Below the pieces are notes generated by a model. The model saw nothing but the letters and a program-made list of their open reading frames with translations. It was not told the origin of the DNA and searched no databases. The position numbers and the translations under genes are program-made. From Eucommia ulmoides (lineage: Eukaryota > Streptophyta > Magnoliopsida > Garryales > Eucommiaceae): a DNA stretch of 64,000 nt. The stretch covers positions 22,556,803 to 22,620,802 of the forward strand of contig CM028339.1 of NCBI GenBank assembly GCA_016647705.1, written 5' to 3'. Of this stretch, positions 38,041 through 49,550 are shown piece after piece (position 1 is the first letter of the stretch; the number at the start of each line of letters is the position of its first letter).

Positions 38041-38265
38041 TGTAATACGAATTTACTCATCAAGTTCTCTTTACATCCTTGCGCAATAGTAATGTGTGAG
38101 TACATGCGATACTAATATGCAAGTAAAACCTAAAATACGAGAGTAAATCAAAACTTATGATATAAAAGGAATTAATGACAGATTACCTTCGTTATTTGAC
38201 ACTAATCGCTAATTATCCCTTTTTTGGGGGGTATGTGCTACCTTGCCACCCTTTGACACTTTCGA

Positions 38266-38442
38266 GTGGTGTTTCTTTTTATGGTTTCTCTGTTTCTATT
38301 CTAAAAAGGGGAGAACTGGAAGAGAAATATGGGGAAAAAATATGATTGTATTTTATTTTTATAGTTTTAGAACAAATTTATGAGAATAGAACACAATTGT
38401 TCTTCTTAGAGAATAGAAACAGAAACGTTTGACAAACACCAC
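38266..38442. mobile_element. short MITE with long imperfect inverted repeats
   Basis: The left end GTGGTGTTTCTTTTTATGG with GTTTCTATTCT inside faces GTGGTGTTTGTCAAACG with GTTTCTATTCT from the right. 177 bp, mostly a hairpin. Confidence 0.6.
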
Positions 38443-39699
38443 CTGTGTTCTTGTCTCTTTTTATTTCTTTTGTCCTGAATTGGTCATGTGATCTCAAGTC
38501 CTAGGAATTTGAATGTTACATGCCCATCAGAAGTCAAAACCAACAATTGCAAAGGGTATGCAGACTATGATTGTTCTTTTTGTTCTCTTAGTTTTAGAAC
38601 AAATTTATGAGAACATAATTGACGGTATTGAATCTAGTTCATGCGGGACCAGTTGAATGTTGTTGACTACTGGAATTGGGCTACCTGGGAGGGCTGGTAC
38701 TTGCAAAACAAATCTTAATATTAGGAAGTTTGTTCCCATTGAAGTTCCTTCGGCGTGAGCGTGAGAACAAACTAGGTGTTTAAGGGAGAGTATTAGAACT
38801 TTAAAAAAATTTACATAAATTTTTGCTAGTAAAATTGAGTTAGATCTACCACTAGGTGTAACTTAGTATATATGGGTGTGTTTATTGAGGTAACTCATGA
38901 ATACCCCATATTTTGGAGGATTTAATTTATTTTCACCGCATTTCAAAGAAGTAGGAATGTTTCTTTTACTTTTGGAGATTTGTTATAGGCGGTCACGCAT
39001 CTCGAGATAGAAGGATCGGTTCATCCTACTTAGATGTTGCATTGAGCTGAAACTGTAACGTAGTGAGCTCGCCGAACTGGGAATTTAGTGTGTTGGTTTC
39101 GACGAGCTATTCTTGCTTTGAGTCCAGCTCAACGAGACTTACGATGGTTTGACCTATTTATCTTCTGTGCGTCGAGTTCAACAATTTATTATCATCGAAA
39201 TTGATTTCATTATCACTCGTCTCGAAGTTTTCCACATCAGTAGGTTTGAGTTGGAGGCTTTGGTAACTAGTGACGTTCCTAACATAAATAATGGGAGAGA
39301 AAGAAAAAGAAACATATATATTTTGTTCGTAAAAATGGACAAAGAAAAAGTCACAACACTAGTCAATGTCACCAAAGTAAATTAAATGGTAATGATGAAA
39401 CGAAGAAGACGTATTTATTTGATTAATTATTATACAAAGTGGCATGGGTTTGATGGTTGTTATAGTCAACAAACCAACCACAATGGGGTGAGGTTTGCTT
39501 GATGCTTCGATTGACTACATTTAAGATGGTATACTTTGGAAGGAGTCAATTTTTTTGTTGGTGGTGGGTCATTTTCATTTACTGTTTCAAATATGTTCTC
39601 ACATTTTTATTTCTGTTACTAAAAAATCCAGGAAAAAAAAATTCGGAGAAAATCTTTTTTAAACAGATTTTTCCCTAAATTTCTGGAAATATAAACACT
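38443..39699. other. no gene recognised
   Basis: Intergenic between PGAP1 and the RING gene. Small ORFs near 39149-39385 show no recognisable domain. Confidence 0.4.
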
Positions 39700-40107
39700 A
39701 AGGTACATTTAGTTCGAAGAAAAAAAAAATGAGAGAATAATATTTTTATCTATCGTGAAATGAAAATTATTTTTCTTGGTGTTGTCTGATTAGAAAAAAG
39801 AAATGAAAGGAAGAAAAATAATATATTTTAATCTAATTTATTATTTTTATTACAAAAATAAATAAAAAATTATATTATCAAGAGTATAATTTTAATTTTA
39901 ATCTTTTCTTGAAATTTTTCCTCATTTTTCTTTATTTTCCTCCTAAATTGGTGTGGAAAATATTAAATTTGGAAATTGTGCATTTTCTTTTTTATATTCT
40001 TTTTTCTCTCATTTTTTCTTCAAACCAAACAAGTTTTTTTTTTTTAATTATATTTTTCTTTTCATTTTCTGTTCCATCATTTTTTTCACCCAAACAAACG
40101 CACCCTG
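39700..40107. mobile_element. hAT-like MITE
   Basis: Ends GGTACATTTAGTTCGAAGAA and, from the other side, GGTGCGTTTGTTTGGGTGAA are similar (about 13 of 20). The centre is AT-rich and has no coding content. Confidence 0.4.
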
Positions 40108-40539
40108 AGGTTTAGTGGCGACAATTGTTTTGATTTTTTTTTTTTTTAAATTTATGAGAACGGAAATAAGAAACACATTTAATTGCAACATTTGTTCTGT
40201 CAATGTATGATGGCCGTAGTGATGGTGGTAGCCGGTGGGATGGGATGGTGGTGGTCGGCATGACGGTAGTGAGAATAATTTTGTGGAAATGAAAGGAATT
40301 AACATTATGTTGTTTTTTTCAAATTCTTAAGAAATTCAGGAATTACTTGCAAATTACTCTCAAAATTTTGGGATCAGACATGTGTTTGTCAAACGCGTTT
40401 TTTTTTATACATTAATTTTGAAAACCAAGGAATGGAACAGTATCCAATTGGGGCATAAACAAAGGAAGCCTTATCCGTTTGGCATGCAGACAACATCATG
40501 AAATATCTCATGGAGAAAAAGAAAATCATGAAAAAATAC

Positions 40540-42614
40540 TTAAATCCCGTGACCTCTAATTCGAATATTAATGGCTCTGGAAGCCATGGCTCTCAAATTG
40601 GCTCTGGCCGACAAAATGGTCTCATCTCCTCCTCTGAAAGCATCCATGAACTCTTCCCTCTGCAACCTCATAGCCAGTGCTGCATCCTCATCCTGGCTCG
40701 GCCCCGCCGCCTCTCTTCGTCTCCTCCTCCTACTACTCAAACCGGAGGATTCTCCTCCGCTCGCTACTCCACCGAGACCACTAATATTTCGGCTTCTTGT
40801 ACTAGTTCCACTTTGATAGCTCCTCCTCCTTTCTGGGAGTGTTCCATGTTCAATGGAATGTTCTGTTCTAGGAGGGTTAGAGGCTGCCTCCTTTCTTGAT
40901 TCTACTTCTTGTGGAAAAAGAAGCTGTATGGTGTTCCAAAGGACCGTGTTCACTGTGCATGACCGCCCGTTGCTACAATGATTTTGAGAAGGAAAACATG
41001 GCAAGAAAAAATATTAATTAGTGTTGCGTTTGGACAACAGGATTTAAATGAAATATTCATTACTATTTCTATGTTTAGTGATGTTTAATTAGTGTTGGAA
41101 ATAAATCAAGGATGAAATGCATTCGTACAATAAAGTCTTTACTTAAAAAAATAACAAACGAAGTTCAAAATAAGAGAAATATACTTGTGGGCGTTGGGGG
41201 TGGGGGTTGTGGGATTAGTTAGAAGATGAGAGGGAGAGAGAGAATCCAGAACCGGCTACCGGTGTTAGATTCTTGCTGGAAAATATGGTGTAGGGAGGAA
41301 GAACTAGAGGGGAGGGAAGTACTCAAAAGAAAATTAAGAGATAATATTTGTTAAAAATTCGAAGGGTGAAATAGTGATTTAATTAAAATTTGTTTCCATT
41401 CTAATATTTGATTAATGTTTGGTGCGTTTTTTGGCCGATAAAAAATTAAAATCTAATCTCATGTAATTAAGATTAACTAATACGAAATTTAATTTATCTA
41501 GGGATTGATTAATCTTATATTTTGTGGAATTAGAAAATATTTAGTTATGGAAATAAAAATTAAATCATGTACTAAATGTAGGAATGGAATTGTGATTCCC
41601 ATGACCATTCCAATCTCTTGTTGAATCTCGACTACATATAAAATGTGTAGTTTAGATATACCTCATAAGTTGCCTGCATTTGGGACATCTCTTCCCACAT
41701 TTATCAGCAGCGGATCTCAAACATTTCTTACAGAAACTACAAGCATTCAAAAAGAGAAAAAAATTAAAAATAAATAATCATTAAAAAAAAATTCCCCCCC
41801 AAAAAAAATAAAAAAATTTCATTTCTTTACCTGTGTCCACAAGGTGTGGTACTGGGCTCAAAGCAAATCTCCAAACATATCTGTCAAATTTTGCGACACC
41901 CCAAAACAAAAATTAATATATTTTAAAAAAAAAAAAAAAAAAAGTTCTTAATCAAGAACAATCAGTTTTGGATTTTTACTGCGCAGGAGAGCTCTTCACG
42001 GAGTCGATCCATGCAAGGAAGAGATGAAGCGGTTGAGCAAGTCAAAACAGAGCCCTCTGCTTTCCGTTCATCATCATCCCCTGTTTTCTTCTTCTCTTCG
42101 TTAACGTTACTTTTCGATTCTGCCCTCGGTTTCTCATTCTCTGTCATTTATTTTATTCAATGGCATCAAATTTTGAAAGACCCATAAAAAATTATTAGAA
42201 AGAAAAGGATCGTCAAGTTCCATGAATCAACCCAATCATGAAAGGTTTAGTACGATTTTATATTCATTTTTTTCACTTGGGGGGACTTTAACTTTGCTCA
42301 TAATTTTCGATTGAAGATTTTCAATAATAGGAAGAAAAAGTAGTACCTTCTTTTGCAGTCTCATCATCATCATCAAGGTTAAGAACAGTCACAGGGATCG
42401 AAACTGGACTCTTCCTCTGTGCCCTGCGTTTTCTGAAAAACCCAATATCAACAACCACCTTTTCTGTCAATTATTTTAGTTTTCACAATCAAATCCGGGC
42501 ATCAATCCCAAAAAACAAATGGGATTTCATTGAAAATTGAATTGAAGAATTGAAATCCCAAAATAAATAAATAAATGATCGTGTTCGATTGTGGGGTGTG
42601 GGGTGTGGGGGTGT

Positions 42615-42658
<44 letters not shown>

Positions 42659-42930
42659 CAGAGAGAGAGTAACCTTCTTGAATTTGATGGGGGAGTTTTC
42701 AACGGGAAATCGGAGCGTTTCTTCTGCTTGAAATGGCGATCTGGGGTGTCTTCCACAACAAGGGTGGCGATGAGGAGAGCCTCCTCATCCCATCCGGCCA
42801 TGGCGGCCACCGATCGAAATCCGGGGCTCAACATACTCTCTGCTCCTCCGTCGCCATTTTCCGGCGATTTATCTGCTTCTTTCTGCAATGCATTTCTGGG
42901 GCTCTTCTTCGATTCCTCGTCAGTCACCAT
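40540..42930 (-). CDS. RING-HC (C3HC4) protein, probable E3 ubiquitin ligase
   Basis: Six exons on the minus strand: 42930-42674, 42432-42347, 42140-41980, 41880-41831, 41736-41662 and 40972-40540. All borders are GT-AG, phases agree, and 1062 nt encode 353 residues. The N-terminus (MVTDEESKKSPRN) has the segment AAMAGWDEEALLIATLVVED near residues 43-62, then a basic patch (RRKRRAQRK) and an acidic run. The RING lies at about residues 167-205: CAIC, ICFEPSTTPCGHSFCKKC, CGKRCPKC, with Cys-x2-Cys, Cys-x-His, Cys-x2-Cys, Cys-x2-Cys spacing. The rest is Arg/Ser/Glu-rich. RING-HC proteins recruit E2 enzymes for ubiquitin transfer; the basic patch suggests a nuclear location by inference. The substrate is unknown. 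A TGGGCC motif lies upstream at about 43020. Confidence 0.9.
42605..42670. repeat. GT/GA microsatellite in RING gene intron 1
   Basis: A compound run of (GT)n followed by (GA)n starts a few bases beyond the exon 1 donor at 42673, so length changes could affect splicing. Confidence 0.8.
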
Positions 42931-43465
42931 TTTCTTGGTCTTTTCTTTGAATTATCGAATCGCAAAAGAAAACCAAATTGTTTCAATGGCGAGTCACAGA
43001 TGCGGGGGGTTTGGTCAAATGGGCCAACGGTCCAATTTTCGAATGCGACTGGTAACGGCTATAATGTAAGGAGGGCAAGAGCTGTTTTCTAGTGTAGCCG
43101 TGCTATTATTATTTATTTCTAACCGTCTAAAAATTCATAGCCCTTGTCCAAACATTAATTATGGGGATTTTCTTTCCACTATTTTTTTTTTTTTTTTTTA
43201 TTTATCCTTGCAAAGAAAATGCCCTTATAGCTATAGGCTATGGCCGATTACAATACAACGAATTAAATAAGAGAAAAATATCAAATAGTCTACTTAAAAT
43301 GTTAAAACTACAAAATGGTCCTACTACTTTTTCTTTGCATCAAATAGTCTTTCAAAAAACGTTAATTTGCACAGGATAGTCCTAAATATTTTGAATTGAC
43401 AATTTTACCCTTCTTTTCACCCCCTTCCTTTTTCCTTTGTTGCCGCTTCTCACATCTAAACCAAA
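42931..43465. other. RING gene upstream region
   Basis: Contains the likely minus-strand promoter (TGGGCC-type motif near 43020) and a T-rich tract at 43180-43200. Small + strand ORFs overlapping 42728-43092 are shadows of RING exon 1. Confidence 0.4.
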
Positions 43466-43776
43466 CGCGATCTCATCCTCTTCCTCGACGCCTTCATCAC
43501 CATTCCGAAATGCTAAGTCCTCGTCGCCGCCAACTGGAAGATCCACCTCATCGATTGCATCCACAACCCTAAAGTCGAGAACTACAGCTACAGCGAGTAT
43601 AACTACAGCAAGTTCAGGCCATGGCAACTCACCGACAACGACAAGGTCATCTTCATCAACGCCGACATTGCCGTTCTCCGAAACCTCAATATGCTCTTCC
43701 ATTTCCCCTAGATGTCGGCCACGAGCAACGACGGTTGGATATTCAACTTCGGTGTCATGGTCATGGTTGCCTCTGC
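43466..43776 (+). pseudogene. GUX/PGSIP-like GT8 glucuronosyltransferase fragment
   Basis: One + strand frame reads RDLILFLDAFI, VAANWKIHLIDCIHNPK, YNYSKFRPWQLTDNDKVIFI, NADIAVLRNLNMLF and MSATSNDGWIFNFGVMV. Family GT8 GUX enzymes, which add glucuronic acid to xylan in the Golgi, have the order DLVILVD, GWKIR, NYSKFRLWQLTDYDK, FIDADLLILRN, and PEISA...FNSGVMV. The first Asp of the FIDAD metal-binding motif is Asn here. At least two in-frame stops (near 43502 and 43710) and absence of the flanking family sequence show a dead fragment. It has no introns, so it may be a processed or transposed copy of one exon. The long ORFs in other frames here are incidental. Confidence 0.8.
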
Positions 43777-43779
43777 AAA

Positions 43780-43990
43780 TCCTCAGATCTTGAACAGATT
43801 TTGAACAAATCCTCGAGTTGAAACTGCCTTTGCAAATCCTCAGATGAGGCAAATCGATTCGGATTGTAGTGGTGGAAATCCTCAATCAAATCGATTCGGA
43901 TTGTAGTGGTGGAAATCCTCAATCTCTTGTTCCTCAAATCCTCAGTTTAGTCGCCTCTGCAAATCCTCTGATCTTGAACAGATCCTCGAA
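43780..43990. repeat. local direct repeats after the GT8 fragment
   Basis: A 37-bp unit containing ATCGATTCGGATTGTAGTGG and GGAAATCCTCAATC occurs twice back to back (about 43852-43925). CTCTGCAAATCCTC with ATCTTGAACAG also recurs at 43780 and 43960. Confidence 0.75.
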
Positions 43991-44486
43991 TTTTATTTTC
44001 TCGGGTTTGTTTTTTGTACCAATTTGATTTCAATCTTCGACGACTATTCGATGTGGGTGTAGACAGATCGATATGTGTTTCTATTTTCTAGGGTTTTGTA
44101 TTGATTTGGTTGATTTATTTTGGATTAATTTGGTTGGATTTAATGGTAAATTTGATATATATATAGTGTGCACGTATGTGTGCGCGCGTGTGTGGTATTT
44201 AGGGTTTATTTAGTTGAATTGATTTGATTTGTATTAGAAAAAAAAATCAAGTACATGAATGTAGAGAGAGAATTATCAATTTGGATGAAAAATTAGAATA
44301 TAACACGACGGTGGCGGCCCTAAACTCGTCGTCCTAAACAAATGTGAGAGAGAGAGAAAGAAAAGAGATTTGATCTATGCATCTAGTGCTGAGGAGTTTA
44401 TGTTGGGTATATTATATGATTTTTTTTTTGTGAGATGGAATGGGTACGACAACTTGGTAAAATTTGAATAGCGGTGAAAGTTGAAT
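43991..44486. other. no gene recognised
   Basis: AT-rich intergenic sequence between the GT8 fragment and the truncated LTR. No motif found. Confidence 0.4.
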
Positions 44487-45905
44487 TGTAAGACCCAATT
44501 TTTGGATATGTATATTTTTAATTACATTTTATAATATTCGAAAAATATTTGGATTTAGTGTGTGATTTTAAATTTTACTTTAAAAATTTAGAGGTTAGAA
44601 TTGGTATTTTAAAATATTAATTTTTATATTTTAGGTTCAAATAGTAATTTTTGAATTTTTGGTGAGAGTATTAGTATAATTTGTAAAAAAAAATGGAATA
44701 GATATCTTAAATTAGATAAGACTTCAAATTAGATAAGATTAAAACAGAAAAAATAAAAATAAATAAATAAAGAAGAAAAGGTAGTGCCCTGTCCTTGCAA
44801 AACTAAGCCAATAAAAGCATGATTAAAAAAAAAAAATAGAAATGATAGAAGTGATCAAGGTAGTGGAAAAAAAATTGTATAAAAATATATGAGTTTTTTT
44901 TTTTTTTTTTGTCATCCATCTCTTTTGCCCTCTCTTTTCTCGTGGTTTGTCTTCTGCTCATTCTTTCGCACAGGTAACAATCTCTCTCTTCCATCTATAT
45001 ATATATATGCAAAAAAAATATACGTCAATTCAAAAAATATAGTGGATATATATATATTAAATTTGCGAAGAATACAATTTAAAAGAAAAATTATAAATTT
45101 TATTAAAATAATAATTTTTAGTATTTTGTTGACTAATAATATTTTTAACAGTCAATTAATATTTTTCTGTAGATTAAATTATTAATAGTAAAAATTTGTA
45201 ATCATTATTATAATAATTTTTATACAATTAATATTGACTGAAAAAAAAAAATTGGACGTGTAATAATTTCGCATAATAAAAAAAAAATGGGAATGAAAAT
45301 ATTATATTTTAGGATCACGCATCGCATATTAGGTTTATTCAAATAAATTATTAGTTTAGACCCTTTTATTGTTAGGTTTACAAGCGACGCCATCCACGTC
45401 TGCATTAGGATAGTAGTGTATTTAGTAACATAAAAATCAAGTTGAGTGTACTGTCTTCTATGTAAATTGTCAAATTATATTTTCGTACTAAAATGTGAAA
45501 AGAAATGGTTTATTAAAATAAATTATTTTATAACGTTAAATGGACCTAGTAAATTTTTAAATGTGGAAATTTGATTTTTATTTATTATACTATCTCGATA
45601 GGAGGGCATGTTCTGCAGGATGTTGTTGATCCTAATAGGAGAGTATGTCCTATAGAACGTTATATTCTGACCAGACAGAAGGGCAAGTCCTATATGTGGT
45701 TGATATCTGGTGGTGTTGTTGTTACTGTTGTTGACGATGATGATTATCGTCGTGATATGGTGGTTTATACCATGTGTTAGATCCTACCATTGGAGATATT
45801 AAATAATTTTGACACTAATAGCAACCTTTGATTGTATAGTTGTACAGGTTATGGTACTGTTATAATTCTCGATCGTGAGGTGAAACGATCCTATGGTTAG
45901 TAGGG
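44487..45905 (+). mobile_element. 3'-truncated third copy of the 2.7-2.9 kb LTR
   Basis: It starts TGTAAGACCCAATTTTTGG like the other two copies. It shares GAGTGTACTGTCTTCT near 45436 and the block TTATGGTACTG, CTCGATCGTGAGGT, AAACGATCCTATGGTTAG ending near 45900. The last ~500 bp of the full LTR are missing, and no target duplication can be expected. Confidence 0.75.
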
Positions 45906-46345
45906 AAGTATATTTAATTAAACTATACATCTTTTGGCGCTTCAGTCTTAAAATTGGTAGTTCCTTATATATGATCTAAAAAGACTTCCAAAAGTAACTA
46001 GAATCAATTAAGAACCGGCAACATAGAACGATTTTCTTAGAAACAACATAAGTGTATTTACTCTAATAGTATTCAAACACAAAACTCAGAAAAAAAAACA
46101 TTTTGGGGATTTCTAATAATTTAATTCTAATCTCAAGTCCGCTTAAAACCTTAGTTCCTACAAAACAATACACTGAAGGAAAATCACAAATGTGAATATT
46201 CACATACTCAACACATTAAATTGATTTTTAGTGTGATTATTTGCAAAAAGCCCAAGAATATGAGTAATAGAATATGACCAATACTCTACTCCATGTTCAC
46301 TTACTCAAGTGATAGTTTATCTAAAACTTAAGGAATGAAATTATT
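45906..46345. other. no gene recognised
   Basis: AT-rich, no ORF or motif. It lies between the truncated LTR and a tandem array. Confidence 0.4.
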
Positions 46346-46850
46346 CTTAATATGAAAAGGAACAAGATGGAAATTCAAAACAAGTCTTTTAAGGTGGAAA
46401 TTCAAACCAAAAATTCAATAATCGATTTTTGCTACATAATAACTATTTCAATAACCCCTACATCAACTATGAAAATGAATAAGATGTTAATTCAAAACAA
46501 GATTTTCAATTGTGGATTTTTGCTATACAGTAATTATCTCAAAAATAAAACTTCAAGAATGAAAAGGAACACGATGGAAATTAAAATCAAGAATTCAATA
46601 ATCGATTTTTACTACATAGTAACTATTTCGACAATCCCCCCACATCAACTATAAAAAGGAACAAAATGTTAATTTAAAATAAGACTTTCAATTGTGAAGT
46701 TTTGTTACACAATAAATATCTCAAGAAATTAAACATCAACAATGAAATGGAACCAGAGGAAAATTTAAGAACATTATAACCATCTCATCAACCCAAACAT
46801 CAACAATGAAAAGGAAGTAGAGGAAAATTCAAAACTACTAACTGAAATTG
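46346..46850. repeat. tandem repeat array, unit about 205 bp with half-units
   Basis: Words GAAAAGGAACAAGATGGAAA, CAATAATCGATTTTTGCTAC and CCACATCAACTA recur near 46354 and 46561, with shorter degraded copies to 46815. Each unit has two related halves (AAGATGGAAATT and AAGATGTTAATT). A 100-codon ORF inside reflects the repeat, not a gene. Confidence 0.8.
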
Positions 46851-47485
46851 TTGCTAAGGTTTTATTACCTTTATGTTCACTTCTGAAATTGACTACAACT
46901 AATTGAAATTGGGTTGATATGATGGTTCACACTGGTGATGGACTGCTACGAGGGTTTTTTGCTGGACCAACCTTCCACGAAGACGTCATCGAAAGTAATG
47001 GTAGGCGATGGCGCTGCACAGGGTAGACAACGGCACCGACGATGGATAGGGGTTTGATGGACGACGGCGAAAGGAATGGAAGATGACGACGAGGGAAGAA
47101 GTCGATGCTCTAAACTCTTCAAGGTTACTCAAACATGGAAGGTTGTAATTTTAATTTTTTTCCCCTCAAAAACTCTTACCATGTATACACAGACACGCAC
47201 CTTCTCAAGGGTTTGAAACACACGGTTTTGGTTTGAGATTTTTACTAAATAAAAATGATGAATTGGGATATGCTCAATATAATAGTAGGCATTGGGATCC
47301 ATATTAAATTAACCTTTATACTATTTTAAAGAACTAAATAATAAAAATTTCAATCAAAATAAACTTTTTTTTTTATTTTTTCAGAAATATATCTACAAAA
47401 AAGAATCCTTCAAACTAAATTCATCTACCGATTCGGTATCGGTTAAAAAAATATCATCAAAATTTGAAAAAAAAGAAAAAAGTCA
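46851..47485. other. no gene recognised; downstream of GT92
   Basis: A GC-richer patch at 46930-47110 gives no recognisable protein. The part next to 47485 is probably the 3' flank of the GT92 gene. Confidence 0.4.
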
Positions 47486-49418
47486 CTAAAAACTCCTTGC
47501 ACTTCTCTTACTTGTCTTCCTCCTCCTTCTCTTCATAACCAAAATCACATCTTCTTCGTCTTCCTCAGTAGCATGATCTTGCCACGGCAACATGCCAGTT
47601 TTCGGGTCGGCATATAACAATCGCACCCGGTTTCTTAACCCGGTATCTTCGACCTCACAAAACCGGGTCGCCCAATCCGCGGGCTCCACGGCTCTTGTAC
47701 CCAGACCCGGCGCCCGATCCTTAGACCCGACATTATGCTCCTCCTGCCAGTCCGACACGTAGGTGGCCACCCTCCGGTAGAATTTCTCCTTGAAAACCTC
47801 CCAAACCTGGTACTTGTAGTGGTTGATCACTACCAATGCCCGATCCATATTTTTGGACCTGAACCCGTCTCTGAGGCGAAAATGGTGCACCATGTTGATC
47901 AGCGTGGAGTCCAGCGCCTCTGGTTTCACTATGCTCTTGTGTCTCTCCGACGTGACCAACCGGCAAATGTACCCGACGGTGACTCCCTTCGCCGGCACCC
48001 GTTTGAGACCCGACGGCCCAAAATTGTGGCACGACGTCCGCAGCTCCGCAATCTCGCCGGGCTGGTTAGAGAGGATATCGTGGATGGAAATGCCGGACGG
48101 CAGGTGGAAAAACTCATCCACGTCGATGAACCCGACCCACTCGCATACTTCCCGGGCTCGGAGCGCGCAGTGGGCGAACCCGGCTTCCTGGGTCTTGATC
48201 CACGGCCAAACATGCCTGGTGATGTTGAAATCTCTCGCCACTAACCAATCAATCACGTCGTTGAGATCGTCGTCGCTGTTGTTGTCGTAGATGAACCACC
48301 GTTGGACTCCAACTCCGGCATGGTACATCACCCATTCCCGCAGAAAACGAGCCTGGTTCCTCAACATGGTGCACACGCACATCTCGAGCGGTTTCGGGGT
48401 CGGGACGGTTGTGACCGATCCGAAACGGGTTTCCGGTCGAGCTATCGAAGGTAACCCTCCTCCGCCGCCGATAGCCCTGACGGAGACCTTGAGGGTCTCG
48501 TTGCCGGCTCTTCGAGGATTGCTCAGTACACTCAGTGGGGTCCTGCACCGGACGACTTCCTGGGCGATCGATACGACGTCGGATCTCAATGAATACTTGG
48601 GCCTGCTGAAATCCCACCCGTACACGCACTCGAACCTGGAAGGGTCCGCGGCTTTTCCTGACCGTAGATTTAGACCCTTCACGAAGACGATCGTCGTGTT
48701 ATCGCGGTCGATAACGGCTTCGTAGGCCAAGGTGTCCCACCGATAAGTGGGTCCCGGTAAAAGGTGGCCGTTGGGCTTCAGCGAGACGGTGACGATCGAG
48801 ACACGTGGCTGCCGGCGACAACGTACGATCTGCCTACCGGGGTATTCATCGTCCGTGGCCACCGGAGGGAGGTTTAGTGGAGCCCCCGACGAGTTCGGCA
48901 AAAGGTAAATACAGTCGATGTCATCTTTGGTGAATAAGGGAGTCGACGGAGGATATTTTAGGAAAATCAGCACCTGGTCAGGAAATTCAATCGTTTCTCG
49001 GATTGAAACCGCCTGCGCTCGGATAGGAGACTCCCCGGAGATGGCTTGCATCGTCGCCGACGGCCACGAGGACACCAATCTCGGACGAAAACGTTCTATC
49101 AAAAAATTCACACGAAAAATCAATAAATTAAAATATAATTTATATAATCAAACTTCTTCTCGAAGAACCTAATTCGACTGAAATTCAAACTCTAAGAAAA
49201 TCATAAAATAAGAAAAAATTTGTGAGATAAGACGAAGAATCAAACAATATCGGATAAAGATAAAGGGGGGAAAGGGAAAAATTACCTCTGACGAAGAGGC
49301 GTAAAGTAGAGAAAGTGAAGCCGGAGAAGAAAACGAGAAGGAGAAAACACCAGAAGAAGACGGAGGCTGTGGGGGTCGACGGCAGGAAGGAGGAGGCACG
49401 TTTCCGGCGATCTTTCAT
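47486..49418 (-). CDS. Glycosyltransferase family 92 protein
   Basis: Two exons on the minus strand, 49418-49286 and 49095-47486, join in phase (GT-AG) to 580 residues. The start MKDRRKRASSF is basic and is followed by one membrane segment (VFFWCFLLLVFFSGFTF, about residues 20-36), as in type II Golgi enzymes. The GT92 (former DUF23) domain covers the C-terminal half: CVCTMLRNQARFLREWVMYH, then RWFIYDNNSDDD, HVWPWIKTQEAGFAHC, and the metal-binding DxD in VGFIDVDEFFHLP (about residue 369). Characterised plant GT92 enzymes extend beta-1,4-galactan of pectin; the substrate here is not shown by sequence. An upstream in-frame ATG at 49463 is possible, but 49418 gives the usual family start. The + strand ORFs across 47735-48725 are shadows. 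Confidence 0.93.
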
Positions 49419-49507
49419 GGTGGTGCTAAGGCCCACCACGATCCGTATAACTACCAACCGCAATCAGTGGAAGGATCTCCTCTTTGTTCCCATTCATTTA
49501 ATACTTT

Positions 49508-49509
49508 GT

Positions 49510-49540
<31 letters not shown>
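49508..49540 (-). promoter_or_regulatory. GA microsatellite in the GT92 5' leader
   Basis: A (CT)n run on the + strand (GA on the coding strand) lies between the TATA box and the ATG, at or just after the expected transcription start. Confidence 0.6.
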
Positions 49541-49545
<5 letters not shown>

Positions 49546-49550
49546 ATAGG
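49541..49550 (-). promoter_or_regulatory. TATA box of the GT92 gene
   Basis: CCTATATAAG on the minus strand lies about 125 nt upstream of the ATG at 49418 and right beside the GA run. Spacing fits a start site inside that run. Confidence 0.6.

Noticed and set aside
43382..43885. 167-codon minus-strand ORF
   Set aside because: Antisense to the GT8 fragment; its acidic repeats mirror Ser/Thr codons on the other strand and no domain is visible.
47735..48725. Several + strand ORFs of 126-169 codons
   Set aside because: They are antisense shadows of the GC-rich GT92 exon.
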